From positions 2,201,973 through 2,265,972 of the forward strand of contig WBVU01000003.1 in the NCBI GenBank assembly GCA_009192285.1: DNA of 64,000 nucleotides, written 5' to 3'. This document shows, one piece after another, positions 46,392-58,844 of the stretch. A program made the position numbers and the translations under genes. The notes beneath the pieces are model-generated. The model was not told where the DNA came from and did no database searches. It was given only the letters and a program-made list of their open reading frames with translations. How positions within the stretch are numbered: position 1 is the stretch's first letter; the number at the start of each line of letters is the position of its first letter. This DNA is from Morchella semilibera. Its lineage: Eukaryota; Ascomycota; Pezizomycetes; Pezizales; Morchellaceae.

Positions 46392-48222
46392 CTACGGCTT
46401 CACAACCCTAACCCACTCCAGCTTATCATCCATGAAAAACGTAGTCCTTGGCTGCTCCGCCGTAGCATTCTGGATACCGCAGTTCTCCACAAAGTCCCCT
46501 GCTTTGGAATTCTTCTCTTGGACGAGCCGGACGTATTTATCCAGTGGACAAGACTTCCCAGGGCCGGATTGACAGGACGAGACAGCTATGGGGAGAGATG
46601 GGTTAGCAGGAACAGCAATATTGGTGGGGCGGGAAGAGAGGGGAGTAAGTTACGGTATATAGCGTCGTTAAAGCGGATTCGGACGTAGGTGCTTTCCTTG
46701 CTAGAGGAGGAGGAGGCGGAGCAGGAGAGACGCTCAAAGGCTATGGTGCCGCGCATGGGATTTATTCTGCTGCTGATAAAAATCTAGCTCCTGTATCAGC
46801 GCCGCACAGGGACTACTACGCCTCGAAGGAGTAGATTCAGTCTTACCCTAGATTCATCAATCTTGTCCGTCGTCAGGTTCCGCTGGGCGTCAAAGACACC
46901 AGTGGCAGAGGCCAACTGGTTGATTTGGTTATCATGCGTAAACGCAACCACCAACGGCGGCGGCTTAAAGTTGCTTCCCGTGTGCGTAGTGTAACTCTTA
47001 TTTGGCCCCTGCTGTAGAACCTCCACGATAGATCCAAGGAGTGGTAGCATCATGGTCGACTCCAACCCCGACCCAGGGCCTATCTAGATCAGCAAGAGTT
47101 TAATACAGAACAGGGTCATATCCATCACCTACCAGTGCCATACCAGTACCTTAGGTCCTGGCGGTACTCGTATGCCTTAAACTCGCTCTCCTCAAATGTG
47201 TTACAGAACGGACTCTTCCTGCCGGTAATCTGCGACTCAAACCCACACAGATACGGAAATATCCCCACGTCCGTGTTTTCCAGAGTCAGGTTCCCTTTGA
47301 CAAGCTTCTGCAGCCTTCTAGTGACTTTGGGCAGATAGACCCCATCCCACGCCGCCGTCTGCACCCCCGAGTCATCACTATATGCTGGGCAGAGGTCCGA
47401 CGGCGCGAGTGAGTTGGCGACGGCCGCAGGGTCAGAGGCGTTGACGACGAGGATATCAACGAGAGATGTTGCGTTAGGGCCAATGTATCCCTGTGCAAAG
47501 AGGCGTGCGGAGTCGATAGTACGCGGGTAATTGTTGGCCCAAAGGGTGAAGGGGGTATTGTAGGTGTAGAAGGAGGGATAACGGAAGCGGAGAGTGGTGC
47601 CGAGCATGTGGAGCTCTTGGTAGCCAGTGGAGGAGACTTGGGCTATTTGGGAGTTCGAGAGGGCAAGGGGGGCCCAGGTGGAGAGGAAGGAAAGAGGGGG
47701 AGAGGCGGTGAATGTTGAGGATTGGAGCTGTAGGGTTATAGATTCACAACTACATTAGGTTTGGGGAGGTTTGTATTGAGTGGGGTGGAGAGTTTAACCT
47801 TCGAGTAGAGAGTCTGCCATTCTTTGTAGGCCCCTGGATCTGGGTAGCGACTTCCATGGCGTATTATATAGCTGAAGTACGTTTAATTGCGTGTTAGCTC
47901 ATGATCAGTATGTCCAATTCCACCAATTGAAAATGCACTTACACCGCTTGATCAATCTCGCAGCCCTGTGGGACTTCATCTGGTACCCCGAACACATTCG
48001 GTCCTGTAATTATCAATTGAGTAACTCGTCAGACCAATTGCCTTATACTCCCTCAGCTCACAAACGGGCACTGCAATCGTTGTATATAATACCTGGAAAC
48101 CACGGACTATTCGCCCCAACCCACTCCAACGGATTAAAATCCTTCTCTCTATCCCGAGGGTTAGCTGCGGTCACAGTCCGAACGAGCAAAACAGCCAGAG
48201 CAAGCAGTACGGGTCGCATCAT
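46392..48222 (-). CDS. Secreted histidine acid phosphatase (phytase-like)
   Basis: Hydrolyses phosphate monoesters by family. Exons: 48222..48093, 48003..47943, 47871..47799, 47727..47133, 47079..46847, 46783..46654, 46585..46392; 471 aa, frame preserved; introns 53-89 nt. A signal peptide (residues 1-20, VLLALAVLLVRTVTAA) indicates secretion. The catalytic motif RHGSRYP is at residues 68-74 (nucleophile His69) and the proton-donor pair THDNQ is at 334-338 (His335-Asp336). Other family marks: NPLEWVGANSPW, LGTTLRFRYP, FPYLCGFESQITGRKSPFC, QDLRYWYGTGPG and PMRGTIAFERLSC. Several N-x-S/T sequons fit a glycosylated enzyme. Nothing is broken. Which substrate (phytate or other esters) cannot be told from the motifs. 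Confidence 0.92.
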
Positions 48223-49795
48223 TTTGTTCGTAGGTGATCAAAGGTACCTGCATACCCTCAATTCATAGTAGCCATGGGCTCCAATTTATAAAATTTATCG
48301 GGGTCGGAGTACTACTCGAGGCAGCCTATACCTGACACCGTAGAGGGCACGTGTATATTATTCCGTGATATGAACTTCGGCTCCTTTTAACTATTGTTAG
48401 CGTGAGGGTTGGGATTATAGATTATTTATCCGGAAGTTGATCCAGGGTTCTAGATTCGATGCAGTTTATTGCAATTAATATAAGTATATCAGTCTCCCTT
48501 ATATAACTAGCCGAGAGCACGTGTCTGAGGGCTGATAGAATGTTGGTTCTCTTCTATATATCAATCTTCGATGGCTCCATGAAGGACGAATTTCACATGT
48601 AGTCGTTGACAGAATTTCCGAGTTCCAATATACCTAGCGTTAACATGCACACTAGTTAAGAAATGGTATAGTAACTTTTGCTGTAAAGGGACGGAAATAC
48701 ATACTGAATCCTATCTAAGCTCACGATCATCCCTCGCCGATTCGGAGCATCGGAGCTGCCATATTGTGAACTCCATGTATCAGTCGGTTTCCATGATAGG
48801 GTGGGGGGGGGGGTATTCGGATGAGATGGATGATGGATGATGAAGTGATGGATTGTTTACGGTATCCCCGCACAATTTGGGCCCTAACCCCATAACCCCC
48901 CTCCTTGAACCACTTAAGAAGCTTTGGGGGGGCGTACTCAAAATTAAACTAATTTTGATAAGTCTGAAGTGTAAATAAATAAATAAACAAACCGATTTGA
49001 TTACTCCCTAATATAATATGGGTTAGGGTTTATTCACTTTTACCATCTCCCGAGTGAGACCTTATGATGATTCTAGTGCCAGAAATTCGCCAGTCAGGAG
49101 GGCGCTGATAAAGAAAATGCATCAAATACCTCTAGCTGGTATCTAGAACATCATGTTCTAGGGGGGGAGCAGCAAGCTCACTGCATGGCCTGCTATAGCG
49201 TGTCCAACCAGCCCTTGGATGTTCGGACCCTAGAATCTTCAGCCCATATATATAATATCACCGCCATCGAATCACATCCATTCAACAGTACCCAGTGAGC
49301 TAGTGATATTGGGCCTTCTAGAACTATCTCGCTGAGAGTCAGTTATCAAACAACTATAATAGATATACGAAACCACCAACATGGTGGATACATATTATGC
49401 AAAAGTGTCCCGATTGTTAGCTAGCTAGACCTTTCTACTTAAATATTTCGGCATAGTGGAAGGAATTTTTCACCTCATGCCTCGCCATTCAGCAATAACC
49501 CATGGCAATCTAGAAAAGAGAGATGGGTACATACATACATGTAGTTATTTCTTCACACCGATCAAACATTTCACAGTCTCCTCTAGGGGCCACTTATATC
49601 ACGTATACATCAACCACCGTAAGCTACTAGAAGAATGAAGTCTATATCTCATTGCACCATGTCCGTACCCTACGCTACCCATAAAGACAAAATCCCCCCA
49701 AGTTAATTCTAACAAGACCCAAAACATACATAAACCGCTCCATTAGATAAACAGAAATAAAATAAAAAAGCCCATACCCATATCCCAGACATCAA
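48223..49795. other. Spacer between two minus-strand genes
   Basis: The right part should contain the 3' UTR of the App1-like gene and the left part the promoter of the acid phosphatase. GGGTTAGGGTTTATT at 49020 matches the string at 43446, a telobox-like motif. No gene was found. Confidence 0.45.
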
Positions 49796-51049
49796 TCACG
49801 TCCTCGTAAGCACATTCACCGCCTCGTTCAACTCAGCCGGGTCACTGAATACCCTGTACACGTTCTTGGGGATGCCCTTGAACGCCTTCTCGAACCGCCT
49901 GTCACTGTTCAGGCCCTTTTCCTTCATCTCGTTGACGCCCTGGACCTTTCTGATAAAGATGGCCTTCACCTTGTTGGGGTGTAATTTGTAGCTGCCAGGA
50001 ATTAGTGATTTAAGCCATTTTTGAAAAAAAAAAAAGTAGTAATAGGAAACTCACATATTTGCATAAGCCTCGGGATCCGTCTGTGTGCTATCGCCAATCA
50101 AGACCCATTTTCTCATCGGAAGCCACTTCATAACCGTCCTCATACGCTCCTCCTTATATTTCTGGGTTCCCACAGTCAAACTCACAATGAAGCTCTCAAG
50201 CTCCATCCAACTCATCTCTCTCAGGATCAACTGGCCACGGGGGTAGTAGTCTGACGTGAAGGAGCGTAGCATAGGGTATAGATTGTAGGGTGAGGCGGAG
50301 AGGTAGAACCATACGGGCTTTCCAAGCGTGGTCTGTATGTGTTGATATAGCTGTGGCATTCCAGGGACGGCTTCTGGGAGTTCTGCAAAGGTGTGGCGAA
50401 GAAGAGCAAGGCGGTCACGGACCTCAGAGACCTTGATTGTGTCGTCGATATCTACATTGCGGTTAGCATTAATAAACCAGAAAGACTGTAGCAGTGATGA
50501 GTAGTTATAATAGGAGCACAAACCAGAGATAACACCCCATCCCTCCGGATCCGCAAAGGCAGTTCTCATACCCTCATGCCCATCCACGAGCACCGCACGA
50601 CTCTCCACAACCTGGTCGTCCACCCATCCATTCCCTGGCAATGGTAACTCATTCACACTGATCCCATGTCCCGCTGCAGGTCCTAGCCTCAGTCGTCCGG
50701 CCCCACCCGCAAAGTCAACCTCAACAGTCTTTGCTGCAAGAATCAGATTTAGAAAAGGCTCCACGCGCTCGGCAATCCTCCGCTCCGCTTCAGCATCATC
50801 TTTACCGGCAAGCCCGAGCTTCTCAATAAGGTCCGCGACGACCAACGAGACATCCTTGCCGGAATCTTCACTGAAGTATGCGGCGACGAACTCGGCATTC
50901 CATTGGTGGGGATTATTAGGAGAGCGAAAGGCAGTATTGTCGAGAAGCCAGACTTCCTGACCTTTACGCACGGGTGTTGGGACCGGGGAGCCGAGGCCAA
51001 CTTTATGGCGGATATTGGAGAGAAGACCAGTGATGACCCAGCTGCACAT
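49796..51049 (-). CDS. App1-like phosphatidate phosphatase (DUF2183 family)
   Basis: Exons 51049..50524, 50451..50055, 49991..49796; introns 72 and 63 nt (GTTTGT..GTAG with GCTAAC branch site; GTGAGT..GCAG); 372 aa. The splice of the first intron creates VISDIDDTIK, a DxDxT motif at residues 176-180 that is the catalytic centre of this HAD-type family. Later family marks: PVWFYLSASPYNLYPML, PRGQLILREM, KWVLIGDSTQTDPEAYA and, in the last exon, VKAIFIRKVQGVN. Yeast App1 dephosphorylates phosphatidic acid at cortical actin patches; the same reaction is likely here. The open frame runs upstream past 51049 without another ATG, so 51049 (ATGTGCAGCTGG) is the most economical start. Confidence 0.88.
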
Positions 51050-52578
51050 TTTTTGTGTATTCTTTTTGCGTTTATTGGGAGATTTAGGATGAGGAAATGG
51101 AAATTTGTGTGGGTGGGCCCACAGAGGGGAGGAAGGCACATATTATAGTCCTCTCTCCAACTCCGAGCAGCGCTCCAGCTCCGGGCATGGGGGCCTCTCT
51201 GTTTCCTCACTAACTGGCTAACTAGCCAGCTGGTGGTGCCTGATCAAGTCAGTGACAGATGATATTGTATAGTAGGGCAGGGCCCCACTATTTTCTCCAG
51301 TCCAGCTCGATCACCCATATCGCCCATAGCCACCAGCAGCGTCCTATCCACTCACAACATGGTGTTCGCCTTGTGATGACTGCGATATGCTACAGGAATT
51401 AACTGCGTCACATTTAATGCCAGCTTTGCGGGGCGCAGGGATTCTTTGGCACTGAAGGAATCCTTGCAAGACACCTGTCAATCCTGGTTGAAGCAGCAGC
51501 GCAGCTAGGGGGAGCCTCGTTGGAGAGATGTCCGCCTGCTTGGGTCAGTTTCGTCTGGTCTTTGGCCCCGGGCAGAGGTACCAATAGGTACTGCTGGGGG
51601 ATTACTGCTTGTTGGTAGGATCTTTGATGCTTCATCGACGTCACACTAGCATATATCTACTATGTATATCAGTTAAGATGCTGCATAAGTAAGGGTGCAT
51701 GAGGTATTAATAATTCAGGGAGTCCATACATACCCAGCTATAGAAGGCTATATAATTAAAGGATTTGTTATAGCCCTACTAGCAGGAGCTGGAGTGTAGT
51801 CAAGTGGACTGATGGTAAGTATGTCTAAGTCGAATCTAAGCTGGCCATCTGAGACATGTGTGTCAGCACTGTATTATCAGGCGCCAGGGTGTGTGTACTA
51901 AGTACTGTTACTGGTTGAGAAGATTAATTTGTATTGGTTCCAGACTCGTGATCTGAACAGGCTGGGAGTTGTATCACTCAATTTATAAACCGTCTTGCAG
52001 CTTGGGTTTTTCAGAAGTTCTGTCTAAAACCTTGGACCTCCTTAAGGTTTGAAGAAAGGCCTACTACCACACGCACGTATGCACATATTATACATGTCGT
52101 TGTTGAAGGGTACGAACGGCTACCTAAACCAGACCGTCCCACAAATACGGTTTGAATCACCTGTAAATTGTCAAGACACTGAAGCCTACCCACCGCGGTA
52201 CATAAAATCAAAAATTCCTGTTTAGTCTCGTGCAAACTCTCTACTTTTATCTTATGGTTCCAGAGCCGAAGCCACAAAACTGCGAAACACTTCCCCTTCA
52301 GTCCCGTGGACCCCCCACCACCCTCGCTGAATTATTAACTTGTTTACTATGAAGGATGCAGCCCTAGGCGCCTACGCCCCACTTACCGAAACTAATGGTA
52401 ATATAGCTACCAAAGTAACTTATACCCGAAAGTTTTAGAAAGCCCTGTAAGTTATCTGAGGATCTTAATTTGCTAATAAACCAAACATTAATAAATACTC
52501 CTTAGAAATGAAAGTATACCCTATCATAGATTAAATCCTCAGTATCGTTGACAGTTTCTAGAAGCCACTTAACCTAGG
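51050..52578. other. Spacer, no supportable gene
   Basis: The first 250 bp are the probable promoter of the App1-like gene. Open frames at 51414..51644 and 52011..52277 (both minus) lack any recognisable features. Confidence 0.45.
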
Positions 52579-53672
52579 CTACTCCCGGCGACTCGATCTA
52601 CTCCTACTTCCCCTTCCCCTCCCTGCACCATTACCACCTTTACCTATTATTGTCCCATGAATCCAATCCATGACGCCCCAGGTGGAAAAGTTGCCCTAAA
52701 ACCCAGTCAGCACTCACCCCTTAAGATACTAGAAACCCTATACACACCTTCCCCTTACTAACAAAATGCTTCTCGACTCTCCTCCCAGCGCCGCTCATTA
52801 GCGCCGAGAAGAACAGTGCGGTATACCCACTGAACGCCCCTGCCTCTTCTAGCGACACCACCGCCAGAAAAATGAAATACGTCAATACATGAAATCTAAA
52901 TATGACCTGTTGTTCTTATTCATTAGTATCCAACTACTCGTTGCCTAATTTTTGGGTACCTTACAGCTGGCAAATAAACCGGCAAAAACTTCCACAACAG
53001 CCATGGTAGTGGATGGTCATAATGCGCGATCGCCGCCCACGGCGATGTGACAGAGTGCTGCCATTTCATGTGTAAATGTTGTGGGAGCTCTCCCCCCTGA
53101 TGTAGGACGAACCGATGAGTGTAGTACTGGAGAACCTATTTACATCACCCATAATTAAGATTGCCCTTAGTGAAGCTACTTGACTACCCAATTCACTACA
53201 GGTTACTAACCTCGCGCAGCAAGAAAGCCCTAAATGCGTCCCACGCAACCTCCCCTGGCATCGGTAACGTGTTTGACACCCGTAGCGCACTCTTCCAGTG
53301 TATGCCGTCGATCAGGAATGTCTCTATTGCCGCCTGGATCCCTGCGCCCAGCAGCATATTGAACGTTGCCCAGCCTATGACTCTCCATGACCTTCTTGGG
53401 TTCGGAAGTGCTGAAGCTCCACGAATCTTATACTCCTGCGAGATACTGGGGAGGAGCGTGTCGAAGAGAAGGAAAAGCAACGAGGGGACCCAGAAGAAGA
53501 GGAGGCGAATGGCAAGGGTTCCGAGGACCTCGATCTCGAGGGGGGCCCGGGAGAGGAGGAGGGTGGACCAGGTAAGGTAAAAGAACAGTAGGTTGAGCGA
53601 TGTAGACCAGGATGTGAGAACAGAGGTGGAGAGGAGTGTCAGGCCAGAGAGTGAGAGAAGTGCTTCAATCAT
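52579..53672 (-). CDS. Fatty acid hydroxylase-superfamily (sterol desaturase-like) membrane protein
   Basis: Exons 53672..53211, 53135..52960, 52895..52748, 52695..52579; introns 75, 64 and 52 nt; 300 aa. The first exon encodes about four hydrophobic helices (LLFFYLTWSTLLL, LAIRLLFFWVPSLLFLLF, VIGWATFNMLLGAGIQ). The histidine-rich part follows: YYTHRFVLH, HLHMKWQHS and AHYDHPLPWLLW, then RFHVLTYFIFLAVVSLEE and the terminal NFSTWGVMDWIHGT. This order matches ER-membrane di-iron hydroxylases/desaturases acting on sterols, sphingoid bases or alkyl chains; the His spacing departs from the classical HX3H and HX2HH forms, so activity is likely but not assured. The C-terminus is Gly/Arg/Ser-rich. 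Confidence 0.82.
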
Positions 53673-54217
53673 GGTTGCTGATAGATATGTAGCTAGAGAG
53701 AATCACTTAGTTCACGCAAGCTCAAAGGATATAGATGTAGATAGATATGATTAAGGGTTAGAGGAAGTATGGGGGAAGATCCACCTTTATTTTTACTCTC
53801 GATGACATGATATCAGTGCAGAAGTCAGGGTTTGAGTGTTGATTTTTGTTTTGAGAGTGGGAATGTGGTGATGTCATGCATAGAACCCATCGCCGGAACA
53901 TGCCGCTACTATATGCATGTTGCCAAGAAAAACAACCTATAAGAAAGCATTCCATCGGATGGGAAAACACACAGTTCAGGTAGTGCTATCACGGAGAGCC
54001 CTAAGGTTCGAGGGACAGGGGACCAACAGCACTACTGGTTTCTGAATACCACCTTTCGGCTGCAGTTCACCGTCAGTCTAGATCTTATCACTGCACTTGC
54101 ACGCTAATATAATCTCTACGGAATTCCATATTTGAAAGCCATATCAAGTTTCAGACCCACTTCATACTTTAGAAATTACATGTATGCAACTATGTGAGGG
54201 TACTGTCGTGCGCGTGT
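53673..54217. other. Intergenic region between the hydroxylase-like and DUF2293 genes
   Basis: It contains the promoter of the hydroxylase-like gene and the 3' end of the DUF2293 gene. The open frame 53758..53970 (minus) has no features that support a gene. Confidence 0.45.
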
Positions 54218-56851
54218 CTAAAACCCAAAGTCATAATAGATCTCATCCTCGTCTGCTTCCACCGCAGATCTTAAAGCCTCCTCTTTCCCCTCCGATAATG
54301 CGGCCTCTTTCTCTAATGCATACATTATTATATCCTTTTCTTTTGCTGCTTTCCTGGCCTCTCCAACTTCACCATTATTTTCAGGTACTCCCCAAGTTAG
54401 GTAAGGCTGTGCCTCGACCTGCGTAACTGCACCCTCCACGATTTCACCTTCCTCTCCCATCGCTTTGAGATCTCCCACCCTAGGTCCCGGACTAAGCCCC
54501 AGACCAAGAAATACCCCGTGTTCATTGCCCACTAAATGGTTTTCTATGTAAGGCTCTTTAATCATGGAGGATTCATCCTCCAAAATAGTGTTTTCGACCT
54601 TGACAGGCTCAGACATTGTTGTGTCCCCCTCTTCGACTTCGGGATCCTCTAAATCTAGAGGGGTTTCGTTCGGGTTGCCTACGACTATATTCTCGAGTTC
54701 GGGCATTTCCTTGGGGCCTTTGTCCTCCGGAACAGTGCTGCAGGTTGGGCCAGATTCTAATACCATTTCTTCTGTCCCTTCCTTCACTTTGAACTTTTGT
54801 AGTTCGGGCTGTATCTTCCCCGAGATCACCTCAGGATTAGCTTTGAGTGCTGCTTCCCCGGGCAGTTTATCCACCTTAGGAATGGTGGTTGATTTGACAA
54901 GTAACGATACCGCCTCGTTACCCCCTTCCTTGACAGGAGTAGCTTCGGTTTTCCCCTCCCTCGTTGGGAGAACCTCCTCCGCTTCTACGACCTCCCCCGA
55001 CTTGGCCATGACCTCTTCATCACCATTGTCGTTGTCACAGTCGTCATCCCCATCACCTTCCTCATATCGCTCCCAGGTTACTTGAACGTCCATATCATGG
55101 TCGCTACATTCCTCATATGTACCTGAACCCGAACCTCGTCCCCTCTGAATATAATCCTCATCATCTTCTTCGTCAGGATAGGGGCAGAGGTTCTCATCAA
55201 TATCTGACTCCCCATCGTCCTCTCCAATGTCCCAGTCCTGAGCATCCCCTATAGCGGCATCCCAATCCTTGTGGTTTCCTTCCATTATTTCATCATCTTC
55301 CCATGACTCGTCGTTCAAATCAACTACCTTCGGTACATCCACCCCACCAACATCTTCTTCGCCATCACTACTATCAATAATAATGACCTCAAGCTTTTTC
55401 CTTCCGCTCGGGATACTTTCCGTCTTCTTCGGTACTTCTCCCTCCAACTTTCTTCGTTCTTCATGTCGAATCAAGGCCGGCCGTGGGCGCTTTGTAGGAG
55501 GGTGGGTGACAGTGGATCCCTGTTCAACATTTTGCTGCCATCTAGTTTTGAGTGGGGCCGGTTCCTTATGCGCATTTTCCCGTGCTACCATCTTCCCATT
55601 AACGCTGGACCGGGTGGCCTGGGCGGCCGGAGCACTCGCTTGCTGCCAGCTCCTTACTACAGCGTTGACCTCCCCCCAAATCTGGAACTTGATTTTCTTA
55701 ACGACGCTAATTGGAGCCCTTCGCCCACCTGTTTTCCCTGCTTCTTCTCGTAATCTTTGTTCATAGCTAGTATGGCGGTGTCTGACATGGGCAACAACTG
55801 CCAGCCGGACTTTCTGCTCCATCGTCAACGTTTTTGTCCGGCCAACCCTGCCTGAGCTCTAAGAGTTTATTAGCTTTGTTCCTAGAATAAGGTAAACAGG
55901 GGTCAAAGATGAGCAGCGGCCCCAGTCAGTTAAAATTGGCATTTCCACAGAAAAAGGCTCAATTTCTAGTCTGGTTGTTCGAAGCCTGCCCTTTCACTGT
56001 TGACCCCTACTTTTTGTAAAGTTAGGCTTAAAAAAAATACCTTTTGCCATGCTCTTTTCAAAATTTCTTCACTAACCCCGGGCGGTAGACTTGGAAATAG
56101 CTTGAGTAAACATTTTAAAGCCTCGTCGTTCTCTTTCTTATCAATTTTGGCAACCACTGCACCCCTCTGAGCTCTGGTTGCTTCCTCGTTTGCAATTACT
56201 ACGTCGTATATATCCCTTGGTACCTGGATCCCCCTCCCTTTGGGGTGGTCGATCCTCCATACATTTCGACCGGATTGTAGAGTCAGTCGCTTACAGTTGA
56301 AGGTAATGTATTTGCTTCCGGCGGGAACAAACACATAGCCTTCAGATTTCAACCTATGAGGTGGGTGAGAAGCCATCTATAATAATAATTAACTGCAACT
56401 CATGTGAATGATCTTGGAGGAAACATACCACTTCTACTCCAGTGTGAACTATAGGGTTCTTTACCCTGTTAGTGAGTCGACGTAGGTCCTTTGCGACCTG
56501 TTGCTTGACTCTCTCTACCGGGTCCTGGCTGAGCTGTTGTTGATTTTTTCCAGTAGATGTTTTCATCCCCACTGGTGCTGTAGGAGCGGGTTTACCCCCC
56601 TTGGTAGACCTTTCGCCCTCCTCTTGAGGAGCTAGAGCCCTTCTTTCCTGTCGCCTAGCTTTCTTTCTCTCCCTTATGGCCAATTTTCCGGCAGGGGAAA
56701 GTATGGCTATGTTTTCAAGACGTTTCTGCCCCTTACTTTTGCCGAACTTTACCCTCTTTCCATCGCGTTTTGACGCATCTTGTGTGTCTGCTAAGGGACT
56801 TGGAGAGCGTTCCCGCTTCTTGGAAGACTCACCACTCTTCAGATTTGGCAT
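54218..56851 (-). CDS. DUF2293-domain protein with long acidic tail
   Basis: Exons 56851..56429, 56376..56041, 55858..54218; introns 52 nt (GTATGT..ATAG) and 182 nt (GTATTT..TTAG); 799 aa. The N-terminus is Lys/Arg-rich (KKRERSPSP, RERKKARRQERR). The conserved core runs GYVFVPAGSKYITFNC, PRDIYDVVIANEEAT, LLKLFPSLPPGVSEEILKRAW and, across the 182-nt intron, SGRVGRTKTLTMEQKVRLAV then AHVRHRHTSYEQ, the SGRVGR..L and AH.RH..T.Y signature of DUF2293. The remaining 450 residues are predicted disordered, rich in Asp/Glu with DSSDGEEDV and DEEDDEDY blocks. Function is unknown; a basic N-terminus and acidic tail suggest a nuclear protein, which is inference. Confidence 0.85.
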
Positions 56852-58682
56852 TGTATGTCTAGCTTTTGGTTATTCGCCACACGTCGGTCTTAGAGGTAAA
56901 AGGGGGAATTCATGACTTACTTCAATGCTTCAGAATCGATCTACCTATCTTCGAAGAGCTGGTGGGAGAAGTTGGAAGAGGTCGTTGGCTGACGCAAGGT
57001 TTAGCCGCTAGCAAATGTTGGAACAGTATACACATAACACGTGATCACAAATAAACCTAACCCTGATAACTTCTGCAACGAGGTTTTGCGTTCAGCAGCA
57101 CTGACCTACATGTAGCTATATATATACATGTATATATACACAGTGTACTAGGTTCGCTACGAATAATTAACATTCTTCCTATAGCTGAGCACATGGTATC
57201 GTGTAGTCCATTTAATTCAGTAGACCTATGAGACATTTAGTGATTCGGCCCGTTTTTTTTATACTATAGTTTTTATTCCCTTAGTTCAATGTTAAATTAT
57301 AAACCCACAGTTTTTAAATTAATGAGATACTTACAATACCTTACGGTTCTGTTGCCCTGAGCACTCCCCAACTACATCAAATACATGTATTTTCCGGAGG
57401 TGTCTGCACGAACCCTATAGGCCCAACCATACATGCATCTACAATACGGTGCGCCACTGACATAAATCATACATCGGACAGGGACAAGTACCAAACTATG
57501 GCCTCTACCCAAACGACAATAGGACCTCTAAATACCCAGGATGCTGAGGATGGGTAGATTTAAGTACATGTAGTCTAAATTTAAAAATAACTGTTGACCC
57601 GTTTATAGCTCTATTACATATACATGTATGTACGTACGTACATGTCAAGTACATGTAGTTACATGTATCAATGAAGGGGTTTGGACCCTGAGAAAAAAAA
57701 GAAAGAAACTCAGAGCCAACAGAGGGCAACGGGCAGGGCAGTGGCGGCTGGGCCGGCGTAGGATGGATTGATAAATCATTTGGATCATTGATCTTGTAAT
57801 ATCTTGAGGTATGTACCAAGTCGAGAGTTTCGGGGTAGTGCTCTGGGTGGGATGCTTGAGCTCAAGATACTACAACCAGGGAGTCCATCTATAAAGTTTT
57901 CCTCGAGCTCCTCAATTCCCTTGCACTTGTGGAGTAATAGAGTCTTTTATCCACACTGACTCGAAGGTTGAAAGGTGGATTTTGAGGCAAAACGACCAGG
58001 AGTCGTATGCATAAGCTAAATGGGGGAAAGAACACACATGAAAGAGCCAATAAGTAAGTACATGACGGGACTCATTCTTCTCTCGGCGTAATTCTGAGAA
58101 ATTTGACAGATCATATGTCTAAAACTCAGGGTTAGGTCTTTTCATGTAAAGATCCTAGTAGTTTTCCCTCTCGAGTGTGGGATAAAAGACTCTAATAACT
58201 ATTTGAAGTTGCGTTCCCATACCAATTTTGAATGTTCAGTTACTTATGACACCCGACAACACCAGCACTATTCACGTAGTTCAAAACACCACCGAATTAA
58301 TTCAACTTAACCCCAAGGTTTATAATCCGTAGTATCTGTTGCCGCAAAAGCTCTACAGTAACGACTAGAATACTATACGTCTCAGACCTCACTATAGCTA
58401 GCCATGGCCAAGACCAAAGACATCTACTCTTTCGGTGGTCGTGATTGCTCGAGGCTAATTGCAACGCCCATTTCACAAATCAGAAAGCAGGAAATACATA
58501 CCTGTTTAAATTAAACAAGTACAACGTCTGATGCTATCCCATAGATCCGGAATTTCGCGGAAGGATATCTATTGACCTAATATAGTTATTCCACTTCACA
58601 TGTTCCTCATCATTGATCATCTTATGTAATTGGTTGATAGTATACCCGGTTTTTGACAATAAAAAAATGGGGGGGGGTCGAG
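56852..58682. other. Spacer rich in TACATGTA palindromes
   Basis: At least six TACATGTA or ACATGTA sites lie between about 57109 and 57668, among TATATA and GTACGTAC strings. No gene is supported. The first few hundred bases are the probable DUF2293 promoter. Confidence 0.55.
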
Positions 58683-58844
58683 CTACCGCAAAAACTGGCC
58701 TCAGTGGCCGGTCACACAAGACGTCGAAGTTACCTTTTTAAGCCTGTATGAGCGAAAATTAGGGGGCGTATTCAAGACAAATAGCTGAACAGGGGAATTC
58801 CAACGTCTTGTATCACCGGCCACTGAGGGCAGTTTTTGCGGTAG
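58683..58844. mobile_element. MITE with 49-bp terminal inverted repeats
   Basis: CTACCGCAAAAACTGGCC at the left end and its inverted copy at the right (ending TTTTTGCGGTAG) match over about 49 bp with six or seven mismatches, leaving only about 65 bp of interior. Ends start CTACCGC. TA may be the target (TA lies just inside each end), which would fit Tc1/mariner, but this is not proven. Confidence 0.85.

Noticed and set aside
36000-48222. Secondary-metabolite gene cluster around the LaeA-like gene
   Set aside because: No polyketide synthase, peptide synthetase, terpene cyclase, P450 or transporter is adjacent; neighbours are a CorA-like transporter and, after 7 kb, a DJ-1-like protein and an acid phosphatase.
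43440-49035. Telomere or telomere junction suggested by GGGTTAGGG and CCCTAACCC strings
   Set aside because: Only one or two units each at 8790, 29696, 35637, 43446, 46378 and 49020; too short for a telomere tract and more like telobox-type motifs or chance.
54564-55766. Ser-rich plus-strand open frames of 165-173 codons
   Set aside because: They are antisense shadows of the Asp/Glu-rich exon of the DUF2293 gene, which has domain and splice support.
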